Source: JABMRW01 sp964396965 (GTDB lineage: Bacteria; Chloroflexota; Dehalococcoidia; Dehalococcoidales; BS750m-G39). From it: DNA of 56,212 bases. The notes beneath the pieces were generated by a model. The model did not search any database. It had not been told where the DNA came from and was given only the letters and a program-made list of their open reading frames with translations. The stretch covers positions 1-56,212 of the forward strand of contig CAYNGD010000011.1 in NCBI GenBank assembly GCA_964396965.1, written 5' to 3'. Positions within the stretch are counted from its first letter, which is position 1. The number at the start of each line of letters is the position of its first letter. A program made the translations under genes and the position numbers. Shown here piece by piece: positions 15,824 to 23,868 of this stretch.

Positions 15824-16027
15824 TTATCTCAAGTCTTCGGGAACACCGAGCTTATCCAGGTCCTCGGCATCAAAAGGAACCAGGCACTCGGGACACTGGA
15901 AATTGCGTTCTACATCTTGCATTGGCCACCATCCGTCCCTCTTGATATTGCCCCCGTACTCGATTTGGCCTTTTTCCCAGAAGTTGATAACTGTTATTTC
16001 CTTGTGGCAATATGGACATCTGGGCAT
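15824..16027 (-). CDS. Small zinc-ribbon protein
   Basis: 67 residues with CPYC at residues 4-7 and CPEC at about 45-48, a zinc ribbon knuckle pair. Not otherwise recognised. Its stop is eight bases from the next gene's start region, so it is co-transcribed. Confidence 0.65.
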   Translation of the reverse strand: MPRCPYCHKEITVINFWEKGQIEYGGNIKRDGWWPMQDVERNFQCPECLVPFDAEDLDKLGVPEDLR

Positions 16028-16031
16028 AGTT

Positions 16032-16400
16032 TCACCCCCTAGTCTTAGTCTCTTCTATAAAGAACTGGCTCCTGTCCTGCCGGTAAACTGTCATCTTCCC
16101 ATGCTCGTCTATGGTCTTGGCGATAAAACCTTCTCCATAAAATTCATTCATCGCCTTTATTTCGGCATTGAAATGCTCTGCATCCGGGCACTTGGTCAGG
16201 GTGAGATCGCCTTCGGCGTAGGTCAGTACCTGTAGCAGTTGCTTGTTCATCCACACGCCGAAGTACCAGGCATCCTGGCTGGTGTCGTACTGCTCCCAGC
16301 CGGCTTTGCGGAATTTCTCGTCGAAGTCCCACCGGTACCGCTCACCATTCAGGATGAAGTTCCTTTCTACCTCGTTGCCTCGCTCATTGATTTCCATCAC
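16032..16400 (-). CDS. Hypothetical protein
   Basis: 122 residues rich in aromatic residues (RYRWDFDEKFRKAGWEQYD, DAWYFGVWMNK). No motif recognised. The start overlaps the stop of the upstream gene by four bases. Confidence 0.6.
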   Translation of the reverse strand: MMEINERGNEVERNFILNGERYRWDFDEKFRKAGWEQYDTSQDAWYFGVWMNKQLLQVLTYAEGDLTLTKCPDAEHFNAEIKAMNEFYGEGFIAKTIDEHGKMTVYRQDRSQFFIEETKTRG

Positions 16401-16876
16401 TCCCCCTCAGGCAAGGTAATTCCGTGCTTTGCCAGCAGCATCTTGGCCATGTGGATATCGTGCCGCTTTTGCCTTGTTTCAGCTTGCTTGACCAGCACCG
16501 GTATATATTTAGCAGCGATGCGCACCATTTCAGAGTTGATGTCATGATATTCCTCATCGGTAAGCCAATAGGTCATGCCGTACTCTATTGACTTTGGTAT
16601 GCCCTTGCTGCCGTCAAACTGTGACAAGAAGTGGACGGTATCATCGCCATTCTCGAAGTAAGTGGCATAGAAGCCATTGATGTCGTAGTGGGCGATGAAG
16701 GAGCAGTGCTGGATTAGGTGCTCGTATAAAGGCTTGGTGAATTTCTCCCTGGCGCACCCGCTCTTGAGGAACGCCTCCCACTGCTTGAGCACCCTTCTTT
16801 TTACCGCTGCCGGCATGAACCTGTAGTCATGCAGGGCCCCCGGCCCTCTTTGTTGTGCTAGGTCATGCAACTGCAT
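16397..16876 (-). CDS. Hypothetical protein
   Basis: 159 residues; middle segment HYDINGFYATYFENGDDTVHF and a Lys/Arg-rich helical C-terminus. No family recognised. Coupled to the following gene by an ATGA overlap. Confidence 0.6.
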   Translation of the reverse strand: MQLHDLAQQRGPGALHDYRFMPAAVKRRVLKQWEAFLKSGCAREKFTKPLYEHLIQHCSFIAHYDINGFYATYFENGDDTVHFLSQFDGSKGIPKSIEYGMTYWLTDEEYHDINSEMVRIAAKYIPVLVKQAETRQKRHDIHMAKMLLAKHGITLPEGE

Positions 16877-16892
16877 GGGCGTTCACCCCCTT

Positions 16893-17111
16893 TCATTCTG
16901 CGTTTTCTTTTTTCCTTAAATCTACAATCTCATAGGGCCAGTCCTCGGGTGGTTGCCAGTTAGGGTCATCGTGCTCGTATTCCTTGCCGATAAATCCCCC
17001 ACCGGCATTTGAGTGGACGCACTTGCCATCCGGCCGGAGATAGATGTAAGTCCTCATTTCGATCACAAACTTAACCGGCTCCGGGGGCAAGTAGCTAAGT
17101 TGTTTTTCCAT
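16893..17111 (-). CDS. Small hypothetical protein
   Basis: 72 residues from the ATG preceded by AGAGAGG; a longer reading upstream runs through a hairpin and is unlikely. Contains YLRPDGKCVHSNAGGGF and PNWQPPEDWPYEIV. Function unknown. Confidence 0.55.
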   Translation of the reverse strand: MEKQLSYLPPEPVKFVIEMRTYIYLRPDGKCVHSNAGGGFIGKEYEHDDPNWQPPEDWPYEIVDLRKKENAE

Positions 17112-17132
17112 CGAAAACCTCTCTTTGAAGTC

Positions 17133-17161
17133 GGGGGTGTGGGGTCGGCACCCACACCCCC
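17133..17161. terminator. Strong hairpin between the sliding clamp and downstream genes
   Basis: An 11-bp perfect stem GGGGGTGTGGG / CCCACACCCCC with a seven-base loop, just past the clamp stop codon. There is no T-run on the minus strand, so it may reduce rather than end leftward transcription. Confidence 0.55.
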
Positions 17162-17169
17162 TTTCCTGT

Positions 17170-18417
17170 TTACCCCTTCGCCTTCTTCCCACGTCGCTTT
17201 TTAGGCTTGGTGGGGTTAGCCTCTGGGGCTGTTTCGGCGGGTGTCTCTGGGGAGGCTGCCGCTGCTTCTGGCTCTGCCTGAGCTGAGGGCAGCGGTTCGT
17301 CCCATTTTGCCTCCATCGGCATAATGAGGACTTTCGGGCTCCTGGGGTGCTGGAAGGAAGCCGGCGCCTTACCTCCGGTCCACGACAGGGTAACTATGCC
17401 ATCCTTATCGCTTAGGTACTCGGTGAGATAGCCGACATTCAGGGCTAGGCGATTTGGCGCGCCTTGCATGTCGAGGACCGAGATCTTGGCAGAAACCTCC
17501 CGCCCGTCAGCCTTGGCTGAAACCGTGGCGGTTCCGTCCTGGAATTGAAGGCGGACAATGCCGCTGTTCTGGCTCGCCACATCACTGACGCGACGGACTG
17601 CCGTTTCAAGCTCCCGGGCGAAGAGCTGGGTCTTGAGGATGGGCTCATCTTTGGGAATGAGCTTGAGCCAGGCCGGGGGGTTCCCTTCGACCAGCTTGAC
17701 GATGACTGAAACGTTGGGCCCGAATTCTACCCTCAGTCCCCTCTTACCATCGAGGCCAACACGGACCTGCCTCTTGGCCAGCACGATTTCCGTGAGGTTA
17801 TCGCCGTGAGGTGGTGTCCTTGGCGTTTTGGACATCACATGGAGGAGTGTTGTGACGGCTGCCGCGGGTAAGATGGTGGTATATTCCGCGGGGAACTGGA
17901 TAGGCAGGACGATGTGAGCCATGCGGAAGCCGTCGCCGGCGCTGACTTCGATAGGGCCGCCGAACTGCACCGTAACGCCGTTCAGCACGGGGCGGTCGCT
18001 GCCGGTGGCGGCATAAGGCAAGGCAGAGCTGAGAGCCGGGATGAAGGTGTCGCCATCGATGTCAGCCTCGTCCTTGACCTCAAAGGCCGGAATAGCGGGG
18101 AACTCTTCGAGATCTTGCGTGGGATAGGTGGCTTCGCCATCAGACCAGAACATCGTCAGCTTTCCCCGCTTGGCGTGCATCTGCAGCTTCTCGTACCCAG
18201 GAACGTACTTGAGCATTTTGAGGACTTCGACGTAGGGGAAAAGGAAGTTCTCATCTGCCCCGGGCATATCAATGATGACCATCGATTCAAGGTCGGTTGC
18301 CATCATCTGCCCGTCTTTGACCAGGACGTTCTTCAGGATATCGAGGCTGGTCTTGCGGGGAACTGCCGGCTTGACTATCCCCAGGGCATTCCTTAGCTGT
18401 TCAACTCTAATTTCCAT
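17170..18417 (-). CDS. dnaN: DNA polymerase III beta-type sliding clamp
   Basis: Ring-shaped processivity factor that holds polymerase on DNA. Begins MEIRVEQLRNALGIVKPAVP, the normal DnaN start, with SLDILKNVLV, ATDLESMVII, and ends its core with KVLIMPMEA (DnaN proteins end in a VMPMR-like strand). 415 residues; the extra 45 form an Ala/Pro/Glu-rich linker and a basic tail (KPKKRRGKKAKG) not seen in chromosomal clamps. I start at 18417, after AAAGGAGG. No polymerase gene is visible, so it presumably recruits the host polymerase. Confidence 0.88.
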   Translation of the reverse strand: MEIRVEQLRNALGIVKPAVPRKTSLDILKNVLVKDGQMMATDLESMVIIDMPGADENFLFPYVEVLKMLKYVPGYEKLQMHAKRGKLTMFWSDGEATYPTQDLEEFPAIPAFEVKDEADIDGDTFIPALSSALPYAATGSDRPVLNGVTVQFGGPIEVSAGDGFRMAHIVLPIQFPAEYTTILPAAAVTTLLHVMSKTPRTPPHGDNLTEIVLAKRQVRVGLDGKRGLRVEFGPNVSVIVKLVEGNPPAWLKLIPKDEPILKTQLFARELETAVRRVSDVASQNSGIVRLQFQDGTATVSAKADGREVSAKISVLDMQGAPNRLALNVGYLTEYLSDKDGIVTLSWTGGKAPASFQHPRSPKVLIMPMEAKWDEPLPSAQAEPEAAAASPETPAETAPEANPTKPKKRRGKKAKG

Positions 18418-18482
18418 ACGTTTAACCTCCTTTCTGGCCAATTTTCCCCCCCATGGCGGCCAACTCATAGAAGGGGCTGGTT

Positions 18483-18857
18483 TTAAAAGAAGCTCGGCTG
18501 CGCTTTCTCCTTTGGCGTCGTGGTCGCCTGCCGGCGGACTGGTTCCGGAGCCGGCGGCGGCTCGGGCATTTTCGCCTTCGGGTTTTTGGGGTTGGCATCC
18601 CACTTGTCATTGGCGCTCTCGACAAGCGCCGGGATCTGGGACAGCGCAGCGGGTAAGCCTCCCTCGAGGGGGGTAAAGATTGGGTCACAATCGGGAGACT
18701 GGATGCCCACTATGGCCCGGTCTCCCTTCAGGATTATGACGATCTTCAGCTCGTCGCTTGGTTTCCTGGGTTTACTCTCTTCTGCTTTAGCCTGTGTTTC
18801 ATCCTGAACTTCATCCTGCGCTTCAGCCTGTGCTTCATTGTCTTTAGCCTCTTCCAT
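18483..18857 (-). CDS. Possible PRTRC system protein E-like protein
   Basis: 124 residues: an acidic Gln/Glu/Ala-rich N-terminus, a beta segment KIVIILKGDRAIVG, FTPLEGGLPAALSQ, and a Pro-rich C-terminal tail. Place in the cassette, between clamp and ThiF gene, and the small beta core followed by a Pro-rich tail fit PRTRC protein E, but sequence agreement is weak. Function unknown. Confidence 0.5.
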   Translation of the reverse strand: MEEAKDNEAQAEAQDEVQDETQAKAEESKPRKPSDELKIVIILKGDRAIVGIQSPDCDPIFTPLEGGLPAALSQIPALVESANDKWDANPKNPKAKMPEPPPAPEPVRRQATTTPKEKAQPSFF

Positions 18858-18863
18858 TTGTGC

Positions 18864-19715
18864 TCACCTCCTTTCTGGTAAACGATATCTCATACCGATT
18901 GGGCACTTGAGCTCGGAAAATAGCGTGTCGACCTTCACGCTGAACATTCGGGCGATGGTTACCGGTTCAGCTGGTATCGCCTGCAGCGTCCCCGTTTCCA
19001 AGTCGATATACGCGCCCATCCAGGTCAATTTACCTGTCAGAAGCTTGTAGGCAAAATCTAATACCAGGGTGGCCATCGCCTGGTTGATTACAGGGCTTTG
19101 GGTGTTTTCTTCTACCGCCTCGGCACAGTCCTGCTGGGCTGGTGATGGCGAATCGTCGGCCATTAGTAGCGAGGGGAGCTGTAGAGAGGGCAACGGCAGC
19201 TTATCAACGGTCTGAGTGGCTTTATCGAACGCCTGCTGCAAACCATCAACATCTTTGGTATTTCCGATAAGGACCTGCCCTGATTGATACCCGTTGCCGG
19301 CATCCAGCCACCAGTCGTTCCAGTCTAAAGAGTCGTGTATGGCCTTCCTGGCATGCGGCGTATCAACGCAGCCGATAATCAGCCCTCGCACTACTCTGAT
19401 TCCAAGATACCCTGCCTCATTGACCAGGTCGCGCTCATAAGGGTAGACACTGTATGCTATCTTCCGGCCGTACTGGCGTGCCAGGCGCTCGGCAAGGACC
19501 TGAGACTTGAACTTGCCGACATCCCCCTCGAAGAAACTCTGTCTTCGAAGGTTATGCCGCTCCACCCGGTCATGGTCAATCAGGAGCAGGTCCAGATTGC
19601 TGTTGACCAGGATCCGGCACAGCCCCTCGGCCACGAAGCCGCCTGTACCACCGCATCCAACCACCACGATTTTCGGGCGGCCCAGGTTGTCGCCCAACCT
19701 CACAGTGTAGCTCAT
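18864..19715 (-). CDS. PRTRC ThiF-family (E1-like) protein
   Basis: Ubiquitin-activating-enzyme-like protein. ATP-binding loop GCGGTGG at residues 20-26, LLLIDHDRVERHNLRRQ with the metal/adenylation residues, VDTPHARKAI, and a later QQDCAEAVEEN with candidate catalytic Cys197 followed by QSPVINQAMATLV. This is the layout of the PRTRC ThiF family. It would adenylate the C-terminus of the ubiquitin-like protein encoded at 22.5 kb. Its first 46 codons overlap the end of the JAMM gene in another frame. Confidence 0.88.
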   Translation of the reverse strand: MSYTVRLGDNLGRPKIVVVGCGGTGGFVAEGLCRILVNSNLDLLLIDHDRVERHNLRRQSFFEGDVGKFKSQVLAERLARQYGRKIAYSVYPYERDLVNEAGYLGIRVVRGLIIGCVDTPHARKAIHDSLDWNDWWLDAGNGYQSGQVLIGNTKDVDGLQQAFDKATQTVDKLPLPSLQLPSLLMADDSPSPAQQDCAEAVEENTQSPVINQAMATLVLDFAYKLLTGKLTWMGAYIDLETGTLQAIPAEPVTIARMFSVKVDTLFSELKCPIGMRYRLPERR

Positions 19716-20307
19716 CCTCGCCTATTACTTCCTCTTCTTCATACTCTATGGCGCCCGTCAGGGCGCCGTCGAAGACTTCTTTCCAGGCTAAAGGCAGATA
19801 ATACCCGTAGACACCGAGCCTCAACTTGACCACCGGTGTTTTCCCCAGGCTGCCGATGACCCCGTACACCTTTAGCCCGGTGTCATCTTCGTTGTCTTTT
19901 TTGCTGAACCAGGCGCCTATGGTGCCGTGTGAATGTAAATCGAGCACCACATGGTCCTCGCATTCATAGACGACCTTGGCCTCTTCTTTTTCCTGGGCCG
20001 GGACATGAAGGTGATAACCGGAATCACCGATTACGGCGACATAGTGCTCCTGCGTGGTATCGGCCAGGAACATGTCTAGCGCCAGGTCAAAAAACCGCTG
20101 CGGGATACTCCCGAAGGTAAGGACGAACTTCGTCTTAAGCGGCGCCAGGCCGCGGATATCGCAGTAAGCAATGGGGATTCGAACCTCCAGCAGTTTATTT
20201 TCCGCCTCGATGAAAAGCCCGTTGGAAGCAGCGATATAGTTGAAATAGAGGCCCCGCTCTCCCTCCAGACCCTCCTGGCGGTTAAGCAAATAGCCGACAG
20301 GTTTCAT
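19576..20307 (-). CDS. PRTRC protein A, JAMM/JAB metalloprotease
   Basis: Predicted deubiquitinase-like zinc protease. The motif HSHGTIGAWFSKKD (residues 125-138) is a perfect H-x-H-x7-S-x2-D JAMM signature, preceded by the DHVVLDL strand. It would process or remove the ubiquitin-like partner. 243 residues; the last 46 are encoded in the region shared with the ThiF gene and are low in family character (GRQPGPPENRGG), so the core ends near residue 195. Confidence 0.88.
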   Translation of the reverse strand: MKPVGYLLNRQEGLEGERGLYFNYIAASNGLFIEAENKLLEVRIPIAYCDIRGLAPLKTKFVLTFGSIPQRFFDLALDMFLADTTQEHYVAVIGDSGYHLHVPAQEKEEAKVVYECEDHVVLDLHSHGTIGAWFSKKDNEDDTGLKVYGVIGSLGKTPVVKLRLGVYGYYLPLAWKEVFDGALTGAIEYEEEEVIGEDELHCEVGRQPGPPENRGGWMRWYRRLRGRGAVPDPGQQQSGPAPD

Positions 20308-20308
20308 G

Positions 20309-20998
20309 TCACATCTCCATCTCCATTAGGTCGCGCACGGTGCCGTGTTTGACCAAGTCCCCCATCGGGAACTGCTTCTTATTGTTAAGATGCTCCCACA
20401 GGTGAATCACGTTCTGGGGGAATTTGTTAGACCGGTTCTGGAGGTCGGCCGTCGCGCTGAAGAACGACATAAAGAAGGACTGCACGATGTCAGCGACCCT
20501 CATGGGGAATTCATGGCTGCCCGGGCATGTACGGCCGTTGGCGAAGACGTTGGCCAGCGGCGCCTTGTAGACGATATCCGTTTCTTTAGTCGGTTTCTTC
20601 CTGACCGCATAGACCCACGGCGGATTTCCGGGCCGGCAGAGGAAAATCAGCCCGGGTAACGGTACCTTGAACCGGATGGGCGGCTTATCTACATCCAACA
20701 GGAGCGCCAGCGGCCTAACCTGTGGCTCGTCGTATATGGCGACTACAGGTCCGCTCCTCGTATTCCGCCACCAGAGCGTCCGGTCTGGTAATAGCCCGGA
20801 GCCGATAGACAGCTCGCCCGCCAGGGCGTGGGCTACATCCATGGCCGAGACGACCTTCCGTGTTACGGTCTCTGCCTGGAAGTTGGTCATCACCACGGCC
20901 TGGTGATGAAAGTCAAGCCTCAGCCGTAGCGGGTCGGGGGGAATCCCCAGCTCCTCAGGGACTGCCCATAAGAAATTCTCGGGCTTCGTCTCCGTCAT
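20309..20998 (-). CDS. PRTRC protein B (prokaryotic E2-like family D)
   Basis: E2-like conjugating-enzyme candidate. The family block YKAPLANVFANGRTCPGS carries the conserved Cys, preceded by VPLPGLIFLCRPGN. 229 residues from the ATG at 20998, which follows GAGGAGG; the longer reading from a TTG is less likely. In ubiquitin-like systems the E2 accepts the modifier from the E1. The gene overlaps the previous one by 44 bases. Confidence 0.82.
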   Translation of the reverse strand: MTETKPENFLWAVPEELGIPPDPLRLRLDFHHQAVVMTNFQAETVTRKVVSAMDVAHALAGELSIGSGLLPDRTLWWRNTRSGPVVAIYDEPQVRPLALLLDVDKPPIRFKVPLPGLIFLCRPGNPPWVYAVRKKPTKETDIVYKAPLANVFANGRTCPGSHEFPMRVADIVQSFFMSFFSATADLQNRSNKFPQNVIHLWEHLNNKKQFPMGDLVKHGTVRDLMEMEM

Positions 20999-22271
20999 CT
21001 TCTTCGTCCTCCTCTCTGCCAAGTTCAGGCTCTAAAGGGCACCAGTGCTCGGTCGGGTCGTAGGCCGTCCGCCACCGGGCTGGGTCTGCCGGCTCTCGCT
21101 CTGATGCCGGCAGCGACAGCAAGAAATCTAAAAGCTCCTTGTAGCGAACCGGGGGGTCTACTTCCAGCCAATCGACGACACGGGCTATCTTCCCGCGTAT
21201 CTCTTGAGCCTTCGGGTATTCCTCTGTCAGCTTGTCGACGTTATAGCGTGACCACTTAAATAGAGGCTCGCTCCAGCCCTCGATATACTCACAGTCAGCG
21301 TAGTTTGTATCCAGGACGACGCACCCGGTATTGGAACACACCCAGTCGGCGAAGTGCCCGAGCCCGTCGTACGGCGTGCCGTCGGTCATCTTGTGCAGGG
21401 TATCAGGCTCCCATCCTGCCGGCGGAATCATCTTGACCAGCTGCTGGCCGACCACCCCCTGAATCATGTCAAAGAGCGGCACCTTGGCGCCGTTTAGCTT
21501 CTCCCGGGCTGTTCTGCCCGTCCTGGAGAACTCGGCCGCTATTCCGGCTTTCTTTGCAATCAAAAGCGTGCGGCGTATGGTTTCCTTTACCTCGGGGGTG
21601 TCTTTCGCATCTCTCAATAGGATTCTGTTTTCAGCCACCTTGACCATGGTAAAGCCCATCGGTGCGACCCATTGGCCGCCGACCGCCAGGGATGACACCA
21701 GGTTTTCCACCCAGTCGATATCGCTGGCAGACGGTCTAAATTTCTCAGTCGGCAAATCCGCCGGGTCGAAGGGCACCCGGTCGTCCTGCTCGTCTCTCCA
21801 GTCCCCCTCGTAGGGGTAAACGACAAGAGCCAGCAGCAGGGCGTACCCCAGCCGCATACCGAGGTCGTGGTAAGATGAGTAGGACATGCCCATCAGCTCT
21901 ACCGGCAAACTGGTCACGAAAGCGCCGAGCTCGGCCTCCTGCATAAATATAGGGAGAGGGAAATACCTTTTGCTGAAGAGGTAGCAGAACTTGTAAAGCC
22001 GGCCGAATCGGGGCTCTGTCAGTATGTCGGCTTCGTGCTCCGGAAGAAATTCCCTGATGATGGCCACGAACTTCTCGATGTCGTCGATGTTCGTGAAGCA
22101 TTTCAGCAGCTCCGACAGCAGCGGGGGCCCGACCTTCAGTTTCTTGGCAAGCGTGGATAAAGGCCAGGCCTCAGGCCGCGGCGTCTGAGCCGCCTCCACC
22201 TCCGGCGGCCGCATCATGGCTTCCAGGGCAGCCCTGTTATTTTCCGCGATGATGGTCTCCAGGTCGTACAT
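20955..22271 (-). CDS. PRTRC protein F-like
   Basis: 438 residues. The C-terminal half (LGHFADWVCSNTGCVVLD, then KAQEIRGKIARVVDWLEVDP) follows the conserved ADW-NTG and helical W-rich pattern of PRTRC protein F; the N-terminal half is more variable. An acidic tail REEDEEDDGDEA ends the protein. Molecular role unknown; it sits between genes B and C as usual for the cassette. Confidence 0.65.
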   Translation of the reverse strand: MYDLETIIAENNRAALEAMMRPPEVEAAQTPRPEAWPLSTLAKKLKVGPPLLSELLKCFTNIDDIEKFVAIIREFLPEHEADILTEPRFGRLYKFCYLFSKRYFPLPIFMQEAELGAFVTSLPVELMGMSYSSYHDLGMRLGYALLLALVVYPYEGDWRDEQDDRVPFDPADLPTEKFRPSASDIDWVENLVSSLAVGGQWVAPMGFTMVKVAENRILLRDAKDTPEVKETIRRTLLIAKKAGIAAEFSRTGRTAREKLNGAKVPLFDMIQGVVGQQLVKMIPPAGWEPDTLHKMTDGTPYDGLGHFADWVCSNTGCVVLDTNYADCEYIEGWSEPLFKWSRYNVDKLTEEYPKAQEIRGKIARVVDWLEVDPPVRYKELLDFLLSLPASEREPADPARWRTAYDPTEHWCPLEPELGREEDEEDDGDEAREFLMGSP

Positions 22272-22273
22272 GG

Positions 22274-22519
22274 CTAATCCTCGTCAGTCTGCCCCTGCAA
22301 TCGCACCAGGGCGTCGACCGCCTGGATAGTGTGATTCCCGTAAGCCACAGCCTCGGCGGTGGCCAGGTTGATTTCCGGTATCCTCTCGAATAAGGCGTGC
22401 ACATCGAGACTCCCGTTCGTAACGGGGATGCTGTTGGCCAGCTCGATAATCATGAGCTGCTTTGGGGGCACCTTTTCGAGAGCGTTGACCACCTTCTCTA
22501 TGTCCTCTGTTTCTCCCAT
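22274..22519 (-). CDS. Small protein within the PRTRC cassette
   Basis: 81 residues, helical and acidic (DIEKVVNALEKVPPKQLMII, ERIPEINLATAEAVAYG). Not recognised. Two bases before the protein F gene and 11 after the ubiquitin-like gene, hence a cassette member here. Confidence 0.6.
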   Translation of the reverse strand: MGETEDIEKVVNALEKVPPKQLMIIELANSIPVTNGSLDVHALFERIPEINLATAEAVAYGNHTIQAVDALVRLQGQTDED

Positions 22520-22530
22520 GCCTGCCTCCC

Positions 22531-22740
22531 TTAACCGCCCTTCGTGCCCACCCGCCTCCGGAACTCGTAGACGGTCTCTTTCTGCCCGGGTTCCGATTCG
22601 GAGTCGCGCTCGCTCTCCGTTACCTCGGCGTTGGCCAGCTCGGGGAAGAAGCTTGACATTGATGTCCTGACTTCATCGGGGCTGAGGTTCGGGTCTGGGT
22701 CGGGGAAATCTCGCCCGTCGTAGACAAAAACCCTGCTCAT
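22531..22740 (-). CDS. PRTRC protein C, ubiquitin-like modifier ending in Gly-Gly
   Basis: 69 residues of the prokaryotic ubiquitin-like (PRTRC C) family: VFVYDGRDFPDPDPNLSPDE, SFFPELANAEV and YEFRRRVGTKGG. The last codons read Gly-Gly then TAA, so no processing is needed to expose a di-glycine tail, as in mature ubiquitin. With E1-, E2- and JAMM-like genes beside it, this is the probable modifier. Target unknown. Confidence 0.88.
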   Translation of the reverse strand: MSRVFVYDGRDFPDPDPNLSPDEVRTSMSSFFPELANAEVTESERDSESEPGQKETVYEFRRRVGTKGG

Positions 22741-22743
22741 AGG

Positions 22744-22926
22744 TCACCTCCTTTCTTTTTCTTTCGTAGCGAAGTAGATTGCGTGTGGCTCGGTGCAGCT
22801 GATAACGGCGCAAATCCCGCCCTGGCACCTGGCCCACTCTTCCTTCTGGAGTTTCTCGATTCCCTTGCGGCCGGTTCCCCTGTGCGCAACAGGTATAAGA
22901 TTGCCGCCCATCTTGTAGAAGAGCAT
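22744..22926 (-). CDS. Small hypothetical protein
   Basis: 60 residues from the ATG preceded by GGGGGG. Contains CQGGICAVISCTEPHAIYF with three Cys. First gene of the PRTRC operon; function unknown. Confidence 0.55.
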   Translation of the reverse strand: MLFYKMGGNLIPVAHRGTGRKGIEKLQKEEWARCQGGICAVISCTEPHAIYFATKEKERR

Positions 22927-23014
22927 CAATGCCCCCCTTTAAGCTTTTGGCTCCGTTTTAGCCTAGAGGTGCACTATGCTTTCATGTTACCTTTCCTATT
23001 GAATTGCTTACTGT

Positions 23015-23196
23015 TTAATGAAATAACTGCACTCGCCGGTCTTTGCATAGGTGGGTAGTTAAACTAAGATGCCTCCCGCAACTAGGGCAACGTGCATCTT
23101 TCACCCTAGGGAGGATGGCCTATTCGGCCAGTAGTAATAGATGCGGCAGGCTTTACAGCAGCCCGTCCTACTTTCAACTCCATTGATTAGTGGCAT
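23015..23196 (-). pseudogene. Split small zinc-ribbon gene
   Basis: A start with GGGAGG gives MPLINGVESRTGCCKACRIY and stops at TGA (23101-23103) after 31 codons. Immediately, in the -1 frame, a GTG overlapping that stop continues KDARCPSCGRHLSLTTHLCK to a stop at 23015. Joined, they form one ribbon CCKAC...CPSCG. Either a frameshift mutation, a programmed slip at the GGG TGA site, or two coupled mini-genes. Confidence 0.55.
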
Positions 23197-23244
23197 ATTT
23201 AACCTCCCTCTTTGGGCATAGCTACCCCTTCAGTTTTGCCCTGG

Positions 23245-23451
23245 TTAGTTAGGCGTTGGCGACATCATCCGCTTCATCATAGCCTCCAGAGCCGTCTTGA
23301 CTAGCCATTCACCCATACACTTCTCGTCGCACCACGCCCCCAGCACTACCGGAATTTGCTCACGCTCATCGGTGAGGACCAGGGCGTCATGCTTGCCAAA
23401 GTTATCCTCTGGCAGCTCCTCATTGCACATCAGGCAGTGAAGCTCGTCCAT
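23245..23451 (-). CDS. Small cysteine-rich protein
   Basis: 68 residues starting at the ATG eight bases after AAGGAGG. CLMC near the start and CDEKC in the middle form a treble-clef-like zinc site (C-x2-C then C-x3-C). Likely zinc-binding; partner unknown. Confidence 0.6.
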   Translation of the reverse strand: MDELHCLMCNEELPEDNFGKHDALVLTDEREQIPVVLGAWCDEKCMGEWLVKTALEAMMKRMMSPTPN

Positions 23452-23466
23452 GCTTGCCACCTCCTT

Positions 23467-23655
23467 TTAGTCTCCTATACGTTTACGGAATGTTGCATCC
23501 CAAACCCCGCTATCCACGATCCCCATGCACCCATGAATTGCCATCGGGGTTTTCTCGCACAGCTTCCATTGCTTACAGTGCCGGCAAAAGAGCTTCTCAA
23601 ACTGGCCCCTATCAAGGTCGTAAACACTCTTGCCTGATAAATCTATCCAGGGCAT
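23467..23655 (-). CDS. Small cysteine-containing protein
   Basis: 62 residues; CRHCKQWKLC and a later GCMGIV. Possible zinc site. Not recognised. In the same small-gene run. Confidence 0.5.
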   Translation of the reverse strand: MPWIDLSGKSVYDLDRGQFEKLFCRHCKQWKLCEKTPMAIHGCMGIVDSGVWDATFRKRIGD

Positions 23656-23672
23656 CTTTTTTCCCTTTCGTT

Positions 23673-23864
23673 TTAGCTTTTCAGGGCGAAGTCAATAGCC
23701 TCACGCATTACTTCGTGCCAGGACTCCAGCCCCCACTCCACGCCCTTCTTAACCTGGTTGAATACATCGTCGGTTATCGCTTCCTCAGGTATGCCCATCT
23801 GCTGGGCGCAGAGTAAGACGTCTTCACGGGTGAGGATAAAGACCACCTCTTTAGCGCTTGCCAT
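23673..23864 (-). CDS. Small acidic helical protein
   Basis: 63 residues from the ATG preceded by AGGAGG. LTREDVLLCAQQMGIPEEAI resembles a DNA- or protein-binding helix pair; no firm family. Its ribosome site lies inside the end of the upstream gene. Confidence 0.55.
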   Translation of the reverse strand: MASAKEVVFILTREDVLLCAQQMGIPEEAITDDVFNQVKKGVEWGLESWHEVMREAIDFALKS

Positions 23865-23868
23865 AGAG

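Noticed and set aside
18418..18603. A 62-residue N-terminal extension of the sliding clamp
   Set aside because: Lies upstream of the normal DnaN start, which has its own GGAGG, and is a shadow of the preceding gene.
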